Shown here: one piece after another, positions 17,137-24,641 of the stretch
How the letters are laid out: each line of letters starts with the position of its first letter
Numbering within the stretch: position 1 is the stretch's first letter
Source: CAZCCC01 sp964535715
GTDB lineage: Bacteria; Patescibacteriota; Patescibacteriia; Buchananbacterales; UBA6539
DNA length: 50,211 nucleotides
Direction of reading: 5' to 3'
NCBI GenBank assembly: GCA_964535715.1
Contig: CAZHUO010000007.1
Location: 1 to 50,211 of the forward strand
Notes under the pieces: model-generated
Told to the model about the DNA's origin: nothing
The model's input: only the letters and a program-made list of their open reading frames with translations
The model's database searches: none
Program-made: the position numbers and the translations under genes

Positions 17137-17193
17137 CTAATTGCAAAAACCAGAACAACAATATAACAACGGTATCATTACAGCTAAAAACAA
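17137..17193 (-). CDS. Possible 18-codon leader peptide
   Basis: A TTG start at 17193 lies 5 bases after a near-perfect Shine-Dalgarno (AAAGGAGG) and opens a short frame reading MFLAVMIPLLYCCSGFCN before a TAG. It ends 32 bases before the channel gene start. It could be a translated leader that couples or attenuates expression, but the strong ribosome site is the only evidence. Confidence 0.35.
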   Translation of the reverse strand: MFLAVMIPLLYCCSGFCN

Positions 17194-17233
17194 TCTTACC
17201 TCCTTTCGTTATAGCTGAAATAAGCTTATTTTT

Positions 17234-17269
17234 TTGCTAAATTTAGCAACTCTATACACATTTTGTCAA
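17234..17269 (-). promoter_or_regulatory. Promoter-proximal element P2 with 16-bp palindrome
   Basis: On the minus strand TTGACA (plus 17264-17269) is followed after 18 bases by TAAATT (17240-17245). The perfect 16-bp palindrome TTGCTAAATTTAGCAA (17234-17249) covers this -10 region, so it may be an operator. Confidence 0.5.
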
Positions 17270-17298
17270 AGTGCAATACAATATTCAATCAATAAATA

Positions 17299-17327
17299 AT
17301 CTTATTCTTAGAAAAAATATCTGTCAA
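17299..17327 (-). promoter_or_regulatory. Promoter P1 of the channel/GH17 operon
   Basis: On the minus strand TTGACA (plus 17322-17327), 17 bases, TAAGAT (plus 17299-17304). It lies upstream of P2, giving tandem promoters. Confidence 0.6.
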
Positions 17328-17398
17328 TATTATAATAATACAAAAATAAGCCTTAAATTGGCTTGTTTGGAATATAATATTGGATAATAAATTTTTGA

Positions 17399-18697
17399 TT
17401 AAACAACGTTTCCAAGCACGGGAATGCCCAGGCGTTTTCTTTTGGTTTCGCCTTTAAAAAGGTTGGTCGTTCTTTTGGCTTTGATTTCCCGGCTGGTTTC
17501 AGGTTTTTTTATAAAAGCTTTAAGACTTGAACCTAAAAAAACGGTGTGCTTGCCGTATTTGGCTGACAGGCTGTCGAGATTTTTATAAACCATAACCATA
17601 ATTTTTTCTTTTTTTGCCAGACCGAACAAATCAAGCTGGCCGGATTTTTTGTCAGTTAGATCAAGCAATATTATCCCGGTGGCCCGATAAGTTTCCCCTT
17701 TTTGCCAAAGCCGGTCAAAATAAGGCCGAATAGCCTTTAGAATTTCCGATGGTACAATGGCGGTTTTCGGCAGCTTTATTTCTGTGCCTTGAAATTTAAA
17801 TTGCTGATTTTTTAAAAAGAAAAAAACTTTTTTTGCTTCCAGTCCGTGCCGCCTGATTTTAATGCAAGCGTTCTCCGTATTTTTAGACAGCTGTGCAAAA
17901 ACATATTCCTTATCAGTTGAAGGTGGGCTGAAAGTTTTGGTTTTGCTGACTGACTGATAATTATACTTTTCTTCGGTATTTAAATTGTAAACAGAAATCC
18001 CCCTTAGCTCCTGCCAAATTTCATAAAACGGCTTGGTCAGATTTTTTCTAACCCAATTTTCATCAGCCATAATAAAATCATATGCAGTTTTAATTCCCTG
18101 ATGATTAAGCAAGGCACTGGTATTTGGTCCAATCCCCCAAACTTTTTCAACCAGCGTCTGCCTTAAATAATATTCAATATCTTGACCGGAAATTATAGTC
18201 AGGCCCGAAGGCTTTTTGTATTTGGAAGCGACTTTTGCTAAAACTTTTGTTGGCGCCAAGCCGATAGAAAAAGTCATGCCCAGCTCGCCATCTAAGTCTT
18301 CTTTAATTTTTTTGGCAATTTGCGGATATGACATTCTAAGCGGCCGGCGCATGCCGGTCAGGTCAGCAAAACATTCGTCGATTCCGTATTCTTCAACGGC
18401 TTGAGTATAGCGGCGGACAACATTATAAAGCCTTTGAGAAAAAAGGCTGTAAGTTTCGTAATCTGAAGGCAGGATAATTACTTGCGGGCAGATTTTTTTT
18501 ATCTGCCAAAGCGGCATGCCGCGTTTTATTCCCAAGGCTTTGGCTTCATAGCTTAAAGAAGAGGCAATACCCCGTTCCTGGCCGGTGACTAAAGGTTTTC
18601 CTTTTAACTTCGGATTAAGCGCCATTTCACAGGAAGCAAAAAAGCAATCGCCGTCGACGTGAAGGATTGCTTTAGGGAAAGAATGAAGGGAAAGCAT
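17399..18697 (-). CDS. dinB: DNA polymerase IV (Y-family translesion polymerase)
   Basis: About 432 residues from the ATG at 18697. The frame is open to 18778, but the homologous region begins at AILHVDGDCFFASCE, so the shorter form is preferred. The catalytic carboxylates are in HVDGDCFFASCE and YGIDECFADLTG. The palm and fingers (GKPLVTGQERGIASSLSYEAKALGIKRGMP), the helix-hairpin-helix (VWGIGPNTSALL) and the little-finger domain follow. It performs error-prone bypass of DNA lesions. The C-terminal extension (SREIKAKRTTNLFKGETKRKR) is basic. It follows lexA by about 180 bases on the same strand, consistent with SOS control. Confidence 0.92.
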   Translation of the reverse strand: MLSLHSFPKAILHVDGDCFFASCEMALNPKLKGKPLVTGQERGIASSLSYEAKALGIKRGMPLWQIKKICPQVIILPSDYETYSLFSQRLYNVVRRYTQAVEEYGIDECFADLTGMRRPLRMSYPQIAKKIKEDLDGELGMTFSIGLAPTKVLAKVASKYKKPSGLTIISGQDIEYYLRQTLVEKVWGIGPNTSALLNHQGIKTAYDFIMADENWVRKNLTKPFYEIWQELRGISVYNLNTEEKYNYQSVSKTKTFSPPSTDKEYVFAQLSKNTENACIKIRRHGLEAKKVFFFLKNQQFKFQGTEIKLPKTAIVPSEILKAIRPYFDRLWQKGETYRATGIILLDLTDKKSGQLDLFGLAKKEKIMVMVYKNLDSLSAKYGKHTVFLGSSLKAFIKKPETSREIKAKRTTNLFKGETKRKRLGIPVLGNVV

Positions 18698-18878
18698 AGA
18701 TAAATAATTATTTAAAATTGATAGTCGTTGAAGCGTCAGCATTTTTAAAAGCACCAAATTCAAAATCTTAAGTTCCAAACGGCAAAACTTAGCATTTGAA
18801 ATTTAATATTTGTTTGGTATTTGAAATTTGTAATTTGAGATTTGTTTTTGATTTTTAATTTGAGATTTGGTGCTTAGC

Positions 18879-19448
18879 TTATTTGTACTTCCTCACCACC
18901 GCCTTAACCACGGCTTCAATTTTTAATTCCTCTTTCGGATAAATAAGGGGGTATTTTTTGTTGGCAGCTTCCAAAAAAACCTGATTGCCTTTTTTGCGGT
19001 AATATTTCATAGTCCATTCATTATCGACTTCGGCGACGACAATATCGCCGGGTCTGGGTGTGTTATTACGTTCAACGATAACCATATCGCCTTGCATAAT
19101 ACCGGCGTCAATCATTGAATCGCCTTCGACCTTAAGCAGAAAGCTGGCTTCTTTATTATTAATCAAATATTCATCCAAGGTAATGGTATCGGCCAGCTCT
19201 TCTTCGGCCGGACTGGGAAAACCGGCCTGAACTGTGCCTAAAATTCTAATGTCGCCAAAAAGCTTTTTAGGAATCAAGCGCCCGGAGCTATCTTTGTTGA
19301 TAAAACCCTGATTAATCAGCTTGTTGACCAGCTTATAAGCGGAGTTTTTTGATTTATAATTAAATAAAGTCATTAACTCGCTGTAAGACGGCATTCGTTT
19401 CTGCTTTTTGTAAAAATTAATTATTTTGCTTTTATTTATTTCGGGCAT
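18879..19448 (-). CDS. lexA: LexA-type SOS repressor
   Basis: 189 residues. The N-terminal ~65 residues form a winged helix-turn-helix (MPSYSELMTLFNYKSKNSAYKLVNKL). The peptidase S24 domain has the Ala-Gly cleavage site in GTVQAGFPSPAEE, the nucleophile Ser in VEGDSMIDAGI and the Lys general base in EWTMKYYRKKG, so RecA-stimulated self-cleavage is expected. A dyad of the Gram-positive LexA-box type lies in its own promoter spacer, indicating autoregulation. dinB follows downstream. The recognition helix differs from that of E. coli LexA, in line with the GAAC-N4-GTTC operator. Confidence 0.93.
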   Translation of the reverse strand: MPEINKSKIINFYKKQKRMPSYSELMTLFNYKSKNSAYKLVNKLINQGFINKDSSGRLIPKKLFGDIRILGTVQAGFPSPAEEELADTITLDEYLINNKEASFLLKVEGDSMIDAGIMQGDMVIVERNNTPRPGDIVVAEVDNEWTMKYYRKKGNQVFLEAANKKYPLIYPKEELKIEAVVKAVVRKYK

Positions 19449-19510
19449 ATATTGTTTAAATTATAAATTCCAAATTACAAGCATCAAACACGACTTTGCT
19501 TTCTTAATTT

Positions 19511-19540
19511 ATTATAAGTGAACAAACGTTCACCTGTCAA
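19511..19540 (-). promoter_or_regulatory. lexA promoter with embedded LexA box
   Basis: On the minus strand TTGACA (plus 19535-19540), 18 bases, TATAAT (plus 19511-19516): a full consensus. The spacer contains the dyad GTGAACAAACGTTCAC (plus 19518-19533), arms GTGAAC/GTTCAC, close to the Gram-positive SOS box GAACNNNNGTTC. Confidence 0.82.
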
Positions 19541-19689
19541 TAGCTAAAGAAAAAAGCCGAAAAAACGGCCTTTGTTTGTGCTGGCAGTAGAACACGAATA
19601 CACGAGAGTATGGGAACATTTAAACACAAAAAACATTAGAATGACAGAACAATGAAACATTAAAACAAAAAAACAATTGTTAAATTGCT

Positions 19690-19936
19690 CTATTGCTGAA
19701 GATAGACTTTACGCCAGAAAAACTTGCCTAAAAAAAACCGCCGACGGCACCAATCAGCAAAAGCGCGCAACTGTTGTAAAAAACAACTCTATCCCCTGCT
19801 TTTGTGTCCGGTTTAAATACCAAATCTCAATTGCGGCATGCGCAAGCAAGCTTAAGATCAGGCCGAGAAATATCCAGCATATTACGTAGACAATTTTTTT
19901 TAGCTTAGTTGGCTTTTTAGGTTTGTTTAGGCACAC
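19690..19936 (-). pseudogene. Small membrane protein gene, probably frameshifted
   Basis: A GTG start at 19936 opens MCLNKPKKPTKLKKIVYVICW and a hydrophobic segment with HAAIEIWYLN, but the frame stops after 60 residues at FTTVARFC. Just beyond, other frames read LIGAVGGFF and then GKFFWRKVYLQQ to a stop at 19690. These look like the missing second helix and the C-terminus of the same small two-helix CPR protein. An 8-T run lies at one break. Either a decayed gene or a homopolymer error in the assembly. Confidence 0.5.
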
Positions 19937-19941
19937 AATAA

Positions 19942-20607
19942 TTAAATATTCAAAATTCGAGGATTAAATTTATTATGATGGCGTTGATGGAACTTATAAT
20001 CCAAATAAGTCTTAACTAAAATTATAATAAAGCGAGCCAAGCTGCTTAACCCTAAAGTGCTAAAAACAAAAGCGCCGCCCATTACCGTTAAATGCATTAC
20101 CATAATTCGGGAGTAAGGCGCTTGCATCATTACTACAGATGATACTTTACGAAATTCTTGATTTTTAATGTAATTTTGCCAAAAAGAAACGCCGTGGCTG
20201 AAGATAAAAAGACAAAAAGTAATTGCTAATGGTAAAATTGCAACTTGGCTTTCACTTAAATTGCCGAAATGGCCACTTGGGCCAAAAAGGGCGAAAATAA
20301 AGATGCCGTGACCTAAAGTAAACCCGCCAAAATGAAAAATAAAAAATATAATGATGAATAACTTAAATAAAATCGCACTTAGGCCATGACTTAAATTTAA
20401 CATAAAATTACCGCTGGCCATGGCAATTTTTAGTACGGTATAAAAAGCAATGACAATGTTTTCAAGCCAGTATGCCACTAAAATCTCATACAGACTCAAA
20501 CCGAAAAAAGCAACTCCGACTATTGGAATAAGATTTGCAATAATCAAATAAATAGAAGATGAAAAAATAGCATTGGGTTGTTTAGAAATAATATTGGAAG
20601 GTGACAT
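19942..20607 (-). CDS. DUF6498-like multi-pass membrane protein
   Basis: 221 residues with about six hydrophobic segments. The features LVAYWLENIVIAFYTVLKIA and FFIFHFGGFTLGHGIFIF (a YWxEN motif and a histidine-rich membrane segment) fit the DUF6498 family as I recall it. The function of that family is unknown. Located between the frameshifted small gene at 19690-19936 and the remnant at 20650-20688, both of which carry the same MCLNKPKKP start. Confidence 0.6.
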   Translation of the reverse strand: MSPSNIISKQPNAIFSSSIYLIIANLIPIVGVAFFGLSLYEILVAYWLENIVIAFYTVLKIAMASGNFMLNLSHGLSAILFKLFIIIFFIFHFGGFTLGHGIFIFALFGPSGHFGNLSESQVAILPLAITFCLFIFSHGVSFWQNYIKNQEFRKVSSVVMMQAPYSRIMVMHLTVMGGAFVFSTLGLSSLARFIIILVKTYLDYKFHQRHHNKFNPRILNI

Positions 20608-20649
20608 ATGGGGATTAGGAAATTGTAAGCTATTAGGTATTAAACGGTT

Positions 20650-20688
20650 TTAAGACGCGGTTGGCTTTTTGGGTTTGTTTAGACACAT
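20650..20688 (-). pseudogene. Remnant copy of the MCLNKPKKP gene start
   Basis: ATG TGT CTA AAC... reads MCLNKPKKPTAS and stops. The first ten residues are identical to the start of the gene at 19690-19936. This is a truncated duplicate, with the DUF6498-like gene between the two copies. Confidence 0.5.
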
Positions 20689-20725
20689 GGGGTTATGGGC
20701 GGAAAATATTCAAATAAATTTCTAA

Positions 20726-20762
20726 TTTCTCCGCCATAGGCGGATTCGCCTTCGGCGAATAA
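20726..20762. repeat. REP-like GC palindromes
   Basis: TCCGCC...GGCGGA and ATTCGCC...GGCGAAT follow each other in an AT-rich gap. The same motifs recur near 2362-2378 and 22533-22555. The rest of the 20689-20969 gap is AT-rich with repeated AAATTACAAATT-type words and no gene. Confidence 0.5.
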
Positions 20763-20969
20763 TTTCTAATGAAATATCAAATTACAAATTACAAATTCCA
20801 AACAAATATAAAATTACAAAACTCAAATTTCAAACGCTAAGTTTAGACGTTTGGAAATTGATATTTGAAATTTGTAATTTGTAATTTGAATTTAAAGATT
20901 AGGTTTTTCGCCATAGACGCTTGCTCACCAAAAAAGGGAATTCTCCTGCCAGCCAATAATAAATTCTTT

Positions 20970-21896
20970 TTACCAGCAAAGCTCAACATCTTCGCCAATC
21001 AATTCCTTCAGATACGCCTTGACTTCGGCAATCCCGCCTATTTTATCAATTAAGCCGTTGTCCATTGCCATTTGGCCAAGCATACTTGAGCCGTCGGCTA
21101 ATTTTTTTACTTCTTCAGTTTCCATCTTACGATTTTCCGCCACAGCTTCAATGAAATTTTGGTAAATTATTTCGACGTCTCTCATTAATAATCCTTTTTC
21201 TTCATTGGTTAATGGCTTGTCCGGATCGCCGTAATCTTTGAATTTGCCAATGCTTAACTGGTTATAGGCCAAGCCTTCTTTTTCGTTTTTTCCGATATTA
21301 TCAAGATATGACATGGTAATACCAATACTGCCGACATCAGAATTTTTTGAGGCAAAAATAATATCAGCGCCTGTTGCTGCCCAGTAGGCGGCCGAAGTTC
21401 CGCCGGCCCTGATCAAGGCCACTGTCGGCTTTTTGGCTTGTTTTAAAAAATTAGCTATTTCTTCGGCGGCAACCGGCAGGCCGCCATATGAATCAATTTC
21501 CAAAATTATCGCTTTGACGGTATCGTCTTTTTCCTCCTCTTGAATCTGGTAGATAATATTTTCCGAGGCTACCTCGTCTTGTAAAAGATTGCCATCCGCG
21601 TCAATGTCAGTTGGCGGAATATAGGTTAATAAACTGCCATGCAGTTCAATACCGGAAACATTACAGGTATCTTCTGCGGCCTCGTCTGCAAAATCTTCAT
21701 CGCTTTCTCCAAGCTGTTGATTAATATAATCATCATAAAATCCGGTATAAAGCCTCAGTTCGTCATAAATTACAATTAATGATGCAACAAAAAAAATAGA
21801 AAGCGCTGCCCATTTAAGGATATTTTTATCTTTATTTTTATCCCATAGTTTAAAAAATCGGCGTTTTGTGTTTTGCTCTTTGTTTGTTTTTTCCAT
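20970..21896 (-). CDS. sppA: Signal peptide peptidase SppA-like serine protease (S49)
   Basis: 308 residues. The N-terminal transmembrane helix spans about residues 27-45. The S49 core starts at GIELHGSLLTYI. The nucleophile Ser is in ALIRAGGTSAAYWAATGAD, and the Lys of the Ser-Lys dyad lies in QLSIGKFKDYGDPDKPLT. The length matches the short, single-domain SppA that works as an oligomeric ring. It degrades residual signal peptides or membrane-associated peptides outside the cytoplasmic membrane. The acidic patch after the helix (GESDEDFADEAAED) is unusual. Confidence 0.88.
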   Translation of the reverse strand: MEKTNKEQNTKRRFFKLWDKNKDKNILKWAALSIFFVASLIVIYDELRLYTGFYDDYINQQLGESDEDFADEAAEDTCNVSGIELHGSLLTYIPPTDIDADGNLLQDEVASENIIYQIQEEEKDDTVKAIILEIDSYGGLPVAAEEIANFLKQAKKPTVALIRAGGTSAAYWAATGADIIFASKNSDVGSIGITMSYLDNIGKNEKEGLAYNQLSIGKFKDYGDPDKPLTNEEKGLLMRDVEIIYQNFIEAVAENRKMETEEVKKLADGSSMLGQMAMDNGLIDKIGGIAEVKAYLKELIGEDVELCW

Positions 21897-21966
21897 ATAT
21901 TTTTTATTATTAATTTCTAATTACTAATTTCTAATTGAATTACAAATTAAAAAAATTCATAATTTA

Positions 21967-22130
21967 GTCATTTCGACCGTAGGGAGAAATCTCTTAAACA
22001 AGGATAACGATTAAAACAATGGGTAAGGGATTTCTCATCCCGATAAATCGGGATTCGAAATGACGAAAAGAATTCCAAATTACAATTATTATGTCTTGTC
22101 ATTCCCGCGAATGCGGGAATCCAGAATTTT
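21967..22130. repeat. Palindromic dispersed repeat (REP/MITE-like)
   Basis: GTCATTTCGA (21967-21976) is inverted as TCGAAATGAC (22055-22064), with inner arms GAGAAATC/GATTTCTC, making a ~98-base hairpin. A second unit, GTCATTCCCGCGAATGCGGG, follows at about 22099. These are of the kind scattered through CPR genomes. No gene is seen in 21897-22212. Confidence 0.6.
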
Positions 22131-22212
22131 TTATTTGCATTAATCAACCAATTGTCGACAACTAATTTTAATTGTCAACTAAATTGTAAACAATGAAAAT
22201 AAATGGATATAT

Positions 22213-22401
22213 TCAGCCTTTTGGCTGGACTTTATTCCAAAGGTATTCTTTTTCGAGTTCCAATGACTTTACCTTGATATTAAAAAGCTTTTCTTCCTGC
22301 TTGATTTCCTGATCGATTAATTCCAAACGCTTCATAATTTCCATAAACTCTATAGGATTTACTTTTCTTTTTAGTTTTTTTAATTCATTTTTGGTGGGCA
22401 T
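22213..22401 (-). CDS. Small charged coiled-coil protein
   Basis: 62 residues, MPTKNELKKLKRKVNPIEF..., highly charged and predicted helical throughout (QEIKQEEKLFNIKVKSLELEKEYLW). No family recognised. A truncated duplicate of its start is found at 23901-23957 on the far side of the Fic gene. Confidence 0.45.
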   Translation of the reverse strand: MPTKNELKKLKRKVNPIEFMEIMKRLELIDQEIKQEEKLFNIKVKSLELEKEYLWNKVQPKG

Positions 22402-22685
22402 ATCGGTTAGTGATAAATAATTATGAATAATATCTAATTTTTATTTTTGTCATCCTAAATTCATTTCAGGATCAAGGAAAGTATAGAAAGTACCACTTTG
22501 TCATCCTGAATTTTTTAGTTATATACTGATACGCGAATCCGCCTCTGGCGGAATTTCAGGATCCAGAAAAGTCTTGAGACTCTGAACCTAGTTCAGAGTG
22601 ACAAAATATATGGCAATTCAGATCTAAATGACGAATCAAATTAATTCTACCTTGGCTTTGTCATTTCCAAAAATGCGGGGAATCC
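22391..22685. repeat. Left copy of an imperfect direct duplication
   Basis: The stretch begins at the start of the 62-residue gene (CATATCGGTTAG...). It continues through AATAATTA...AATTT words and ends in a 131-base block (22555-22685) that matches 24068-24198 with only a handful of differences. It includes TCATCCTGAA/TTCAGGATCC hairpins. Confidence 0.75.
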
Positions 22686-22747
22686 GGTGCTAATAGCTTA
22701 TTTGCATAACTTCAATCGGCTATTGCTTCAGCCTTGTTTATAAAAAC

Positions 22748-23785
22748 TTATTTAAAATAATTATTGACCGCATCTTCAAACTGATCGATAAATATTTTTT
22801 TAAAATATGAAATATTATTTATTTCATAAAATAGTATTACCGCTTTTTTATATTCTTCAACGTCCACGATTCTATAAGAAAGCGGGATAGAACGATAAGC
22901 CAATAAAATCGCATTGGAAATCATGCGGGAAGCCCTTTTGTTGCCATCTTCAAATACTTGAATATAGGCGATAAGAATTGAGATTAAAAAAGCCTTTTCA
23001 AAAAATGATTCCTTCGTATTGATCAAATCAACCATATTTTGCAATGCCTCTTTGATTTGCGGCTCATTATCTAATGGTCTATATTTCGTGCCGGTAACTC
23101 CGACTCCTTCTTTTCTGATATTTTTAGAAACTCCAAGTTTTTTGGTTAAAACGGAATGAATGTATTCAATATCAGCGATGCGTAATTTAATAAATCTTTC
23201 TCTATTTTGAATCGCTTCATTAAAAGCGTCTTTATGATTAAGAATCATCTGCGTCTCCTCTTTGGTTTTGCCTTTTCCGATGATGTTATTTTTTATCAAG
23301 GCTTCAGTTCCCAAAAGCGAATAAGTATTTCCCTCAATGGATGATGATTTCCAAGAAAATTCAATCATTATCCTCTCAAACTCCTTATTAATGATAGTCT
23401 GACTGTCATATTTGGAAAAATTTTTAATAAATTGTTTTTGTAATTTTTCCAATTTCTCTTTTTCTTCTGCCGTAAAAATATCATTACTCAAAATATTAAA
23501 TATTTCAAAATTGAAGCTTTCTCTTACTTCCCTTTCCAGATACGGGATTTCAAAATAGTTTTTAATATCAATCTTCGCTAAAATACTATAAGTATCAGCT
23601 AAAGAATAAACCACAAAAGCTCCGGCGCCACTTTTTTTCAAAAAATTCTGATGAAATAAAAATGACAAATCCCTGGTGATGGTTTCTCTGGAATATTTGT
23701 CATCAAAAAAAGCAACGACATCTTTATTTTTGAAAGAATGGTTTTTCTTGGCAAATTCTATAATTTGTTCTTGTCGTTTATTCAT
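22748..23785 (-). CDS. Fic-family protein with N-terminal winged HTH and degenerate Fic motif
   Basis: 345 residues. Residues 1-65 form a DeoR-like winged helix (KNKDVVAFFDDKYSRETITRDLSFL). The Fic fold follows, with the inhibitory-helix motif SSSIEGN near residue 150 and the core YIQVFEDGNKRASRMISN. In active Fic proteins this core begins with His-Pro-Phe; here it is Gln-Val-Phe, so the catalytic His is replaced by Gln while DGNKR is kept. Nucleotide transfer is therefore doubtful. Together with the three 10-bp repeats upstream this suggests a repressor using the Fic fold as sensor, but that is inference. It lies inside a local duplication. Confidence 0.82.
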   Translation of the reverse strand: MNKRQEQIIEFAKKNHSFKNKDVVAFFDDKYSRETITRDLSFLFHQNFLKKSGAGAFVVYSLADTYSILAKIDIKNYFEIPYLEREVRESFNFEIFNILSNDIFTAEEKEKLEKLQKQFIKNFSKYDSQTIINKEFERIMIEFSWKSSSIEGNTYSLLGTEALIKNNIIGKGKTKEETQMILNHKDAFNEAIQNRERFIKLRIADIEYIHSVLTKKLGVSKNIRKEGVGVTGTKYRPLDNEPQIKEALQNMVDLINTKESFFEKAFLISILIAYIQVFEDGNKRASRMISNAILLAYRSIPLSYRIVDVEEYKKAVILFYEINNISYFKKIFIDQFEDAVNNYFK

Positions 23786-23802
23786 AAATACACTTTATCA
23801 TC

Positions 23803-23887
23803 ATTGCGTCATTTATTCAAGTCAATTGCGTCATCTTTAAAAAAATTGAACTAAAAATCTCTATTTTTAGCCAAATGATTGCGTCAT
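23803..23887 (-). promoter_or_regulatory. Three ATTGCGTCAT operator-like repeats before the Fic gene
   Basis: Identical 10-bp repeats lie at 23803-23812, 23825-23834 and 23878-23887. The first two are 22 bp apart (two helical turns) and flank TTGACT, a probable -35 on the minus strand. They sit just upstream of the HTH-Fic start and are likely binding sites for its HTH domain. Confidence 0.6.
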
Positions 23888-23900
23888 TATTAAATTATAA

Positions 23901-23957
23901 TTAAGACATTATATGTTCAGCGCTTTTAATTTTTTTTATAGCATTTTTTGTCGGCAT
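23901..23957 (-). pseudogene. Truncated duplicate of the 62-residue coiled-coil gene
   Basis: Reads MPTKNAIKKIKSAEHIMS and stops. It shares MPTKN..KK.K and the upstream bases CATATCGGTTAG with the intact gene at 22213-22401. Part of the duplicated block. Confidence 0.5.
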
Positions 23958-24198
23958 ATCGGTTAGCTATAAATAATTGTGAATAATTTCTAATTTCTAA
24001 TTACTAATTTCTAGTGAAATAACAAATTTCTAAAGTCAATTGTTTTATTTTGTCATCCTGAACTTGATTCAGGATCCAGGAAAGTCTTGAGACTCTGAAC
24101 CTAGTTCAGAGTAACAAAATATATGGCAATTCAGATCTAAATGACGAATCAAATTAATTCTACCTTGGCTTTGTCATTCGCAAAAACGCAGGGAATCC
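23945..24198. repeat. Right copy of the imperfect direct duplication
   Basis: Matches 22391-22685 in the same order, most closely over 24068-24198. The Fic gene and its upstream repeats lie between the copies. A shorter relative (TCATCCTGAATTCATTTCAG, GAGACTCTGAA) occurs at 43927-43993. Confidence 0.75.
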
Positions 24199-24206
24199 AG
24201 GGATTA

Positions 24207-24323
24207 TTAATTATTTTTCCAATTCACTGCCGCCTTAATATCCTTGTCGCTTACATAAGGCACCTGCAGCCTGATCGGTTTAACGCTTTTTTTGTGCTTA
24301 CGTGCTTCTGTGCTTTCGTGCAA
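24207..24323 (-). CDS. Possible 38-residue ORF or remnant
   Basis: A TTG start just after the DUF5661 stop, in the same frame, reads to KPIRLQVPYVSDKDIKAAVN and a stop at 24207. The second half looks protein-like; the first half comes from a GCACGAAAGCAC-type repetitive sequence. No ribosome site. Could be a remnant of a longer gene. Confidence 0.2.
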   Translation of the reverse strand: MHESTEARKHKKSVKPIRLQVPYVSDKDIKAAVNWKNN

Positions 24324-24326
24324 ACT

Positions 24327-24602
24327 TTACTTTTGGCTTTCCCAAAATGCTTCGCCTTCTTCTTCCATTTTATCCAAACGAGTATAATAGTCTCGGATTT
24401 CATTAAGATGAGCCAAAGCGATTTTGCCGGTCATTAACTCATCATCATTTGTGACATTGGTATTAGGATCGCGCGTTCCGTGTTCAAGTTCAACATCCAT
24501 TCCCATCCTAAATTGTTCAATGTCAAACATTGACCAATCAATTCCAAGCCGCTCCCCTATTTGTTTAGCCTGATCTGATGTGAATGTAATTTTGTTTGTC
24601 AT
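24327..24602 (-). CDS. DUF5661-family protein
   Basis: 91 residues. ITFTSDQAKQIGERLGIDWS, DIEQFRMGMDVELEHGTRDP and NVTNDDELMTGKIALAHLNE match the DUF5661 family as I recall it from CPR and other genomes. The conserved MDVELEHG and AHLNE segments contain His and acidic residues that could bind metal. Soluble, cytoplasmic. Function unknown. It lies downstream of ybaB on the same strand. Confidence 0.75.
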   Translation of the reverse strand: MTNKITFTSDQAKQIGERLGIDWSMFDIEQFRMGMDVELEHGTRDPNTNVTNDDELMTGKIALAHLNEIRDYYTRLDKMEEEGEAFWESQK

Positions 24603-24641
24603 AGATTAAATATTTTAATAGTTAGCCATACCTTTTATTAA

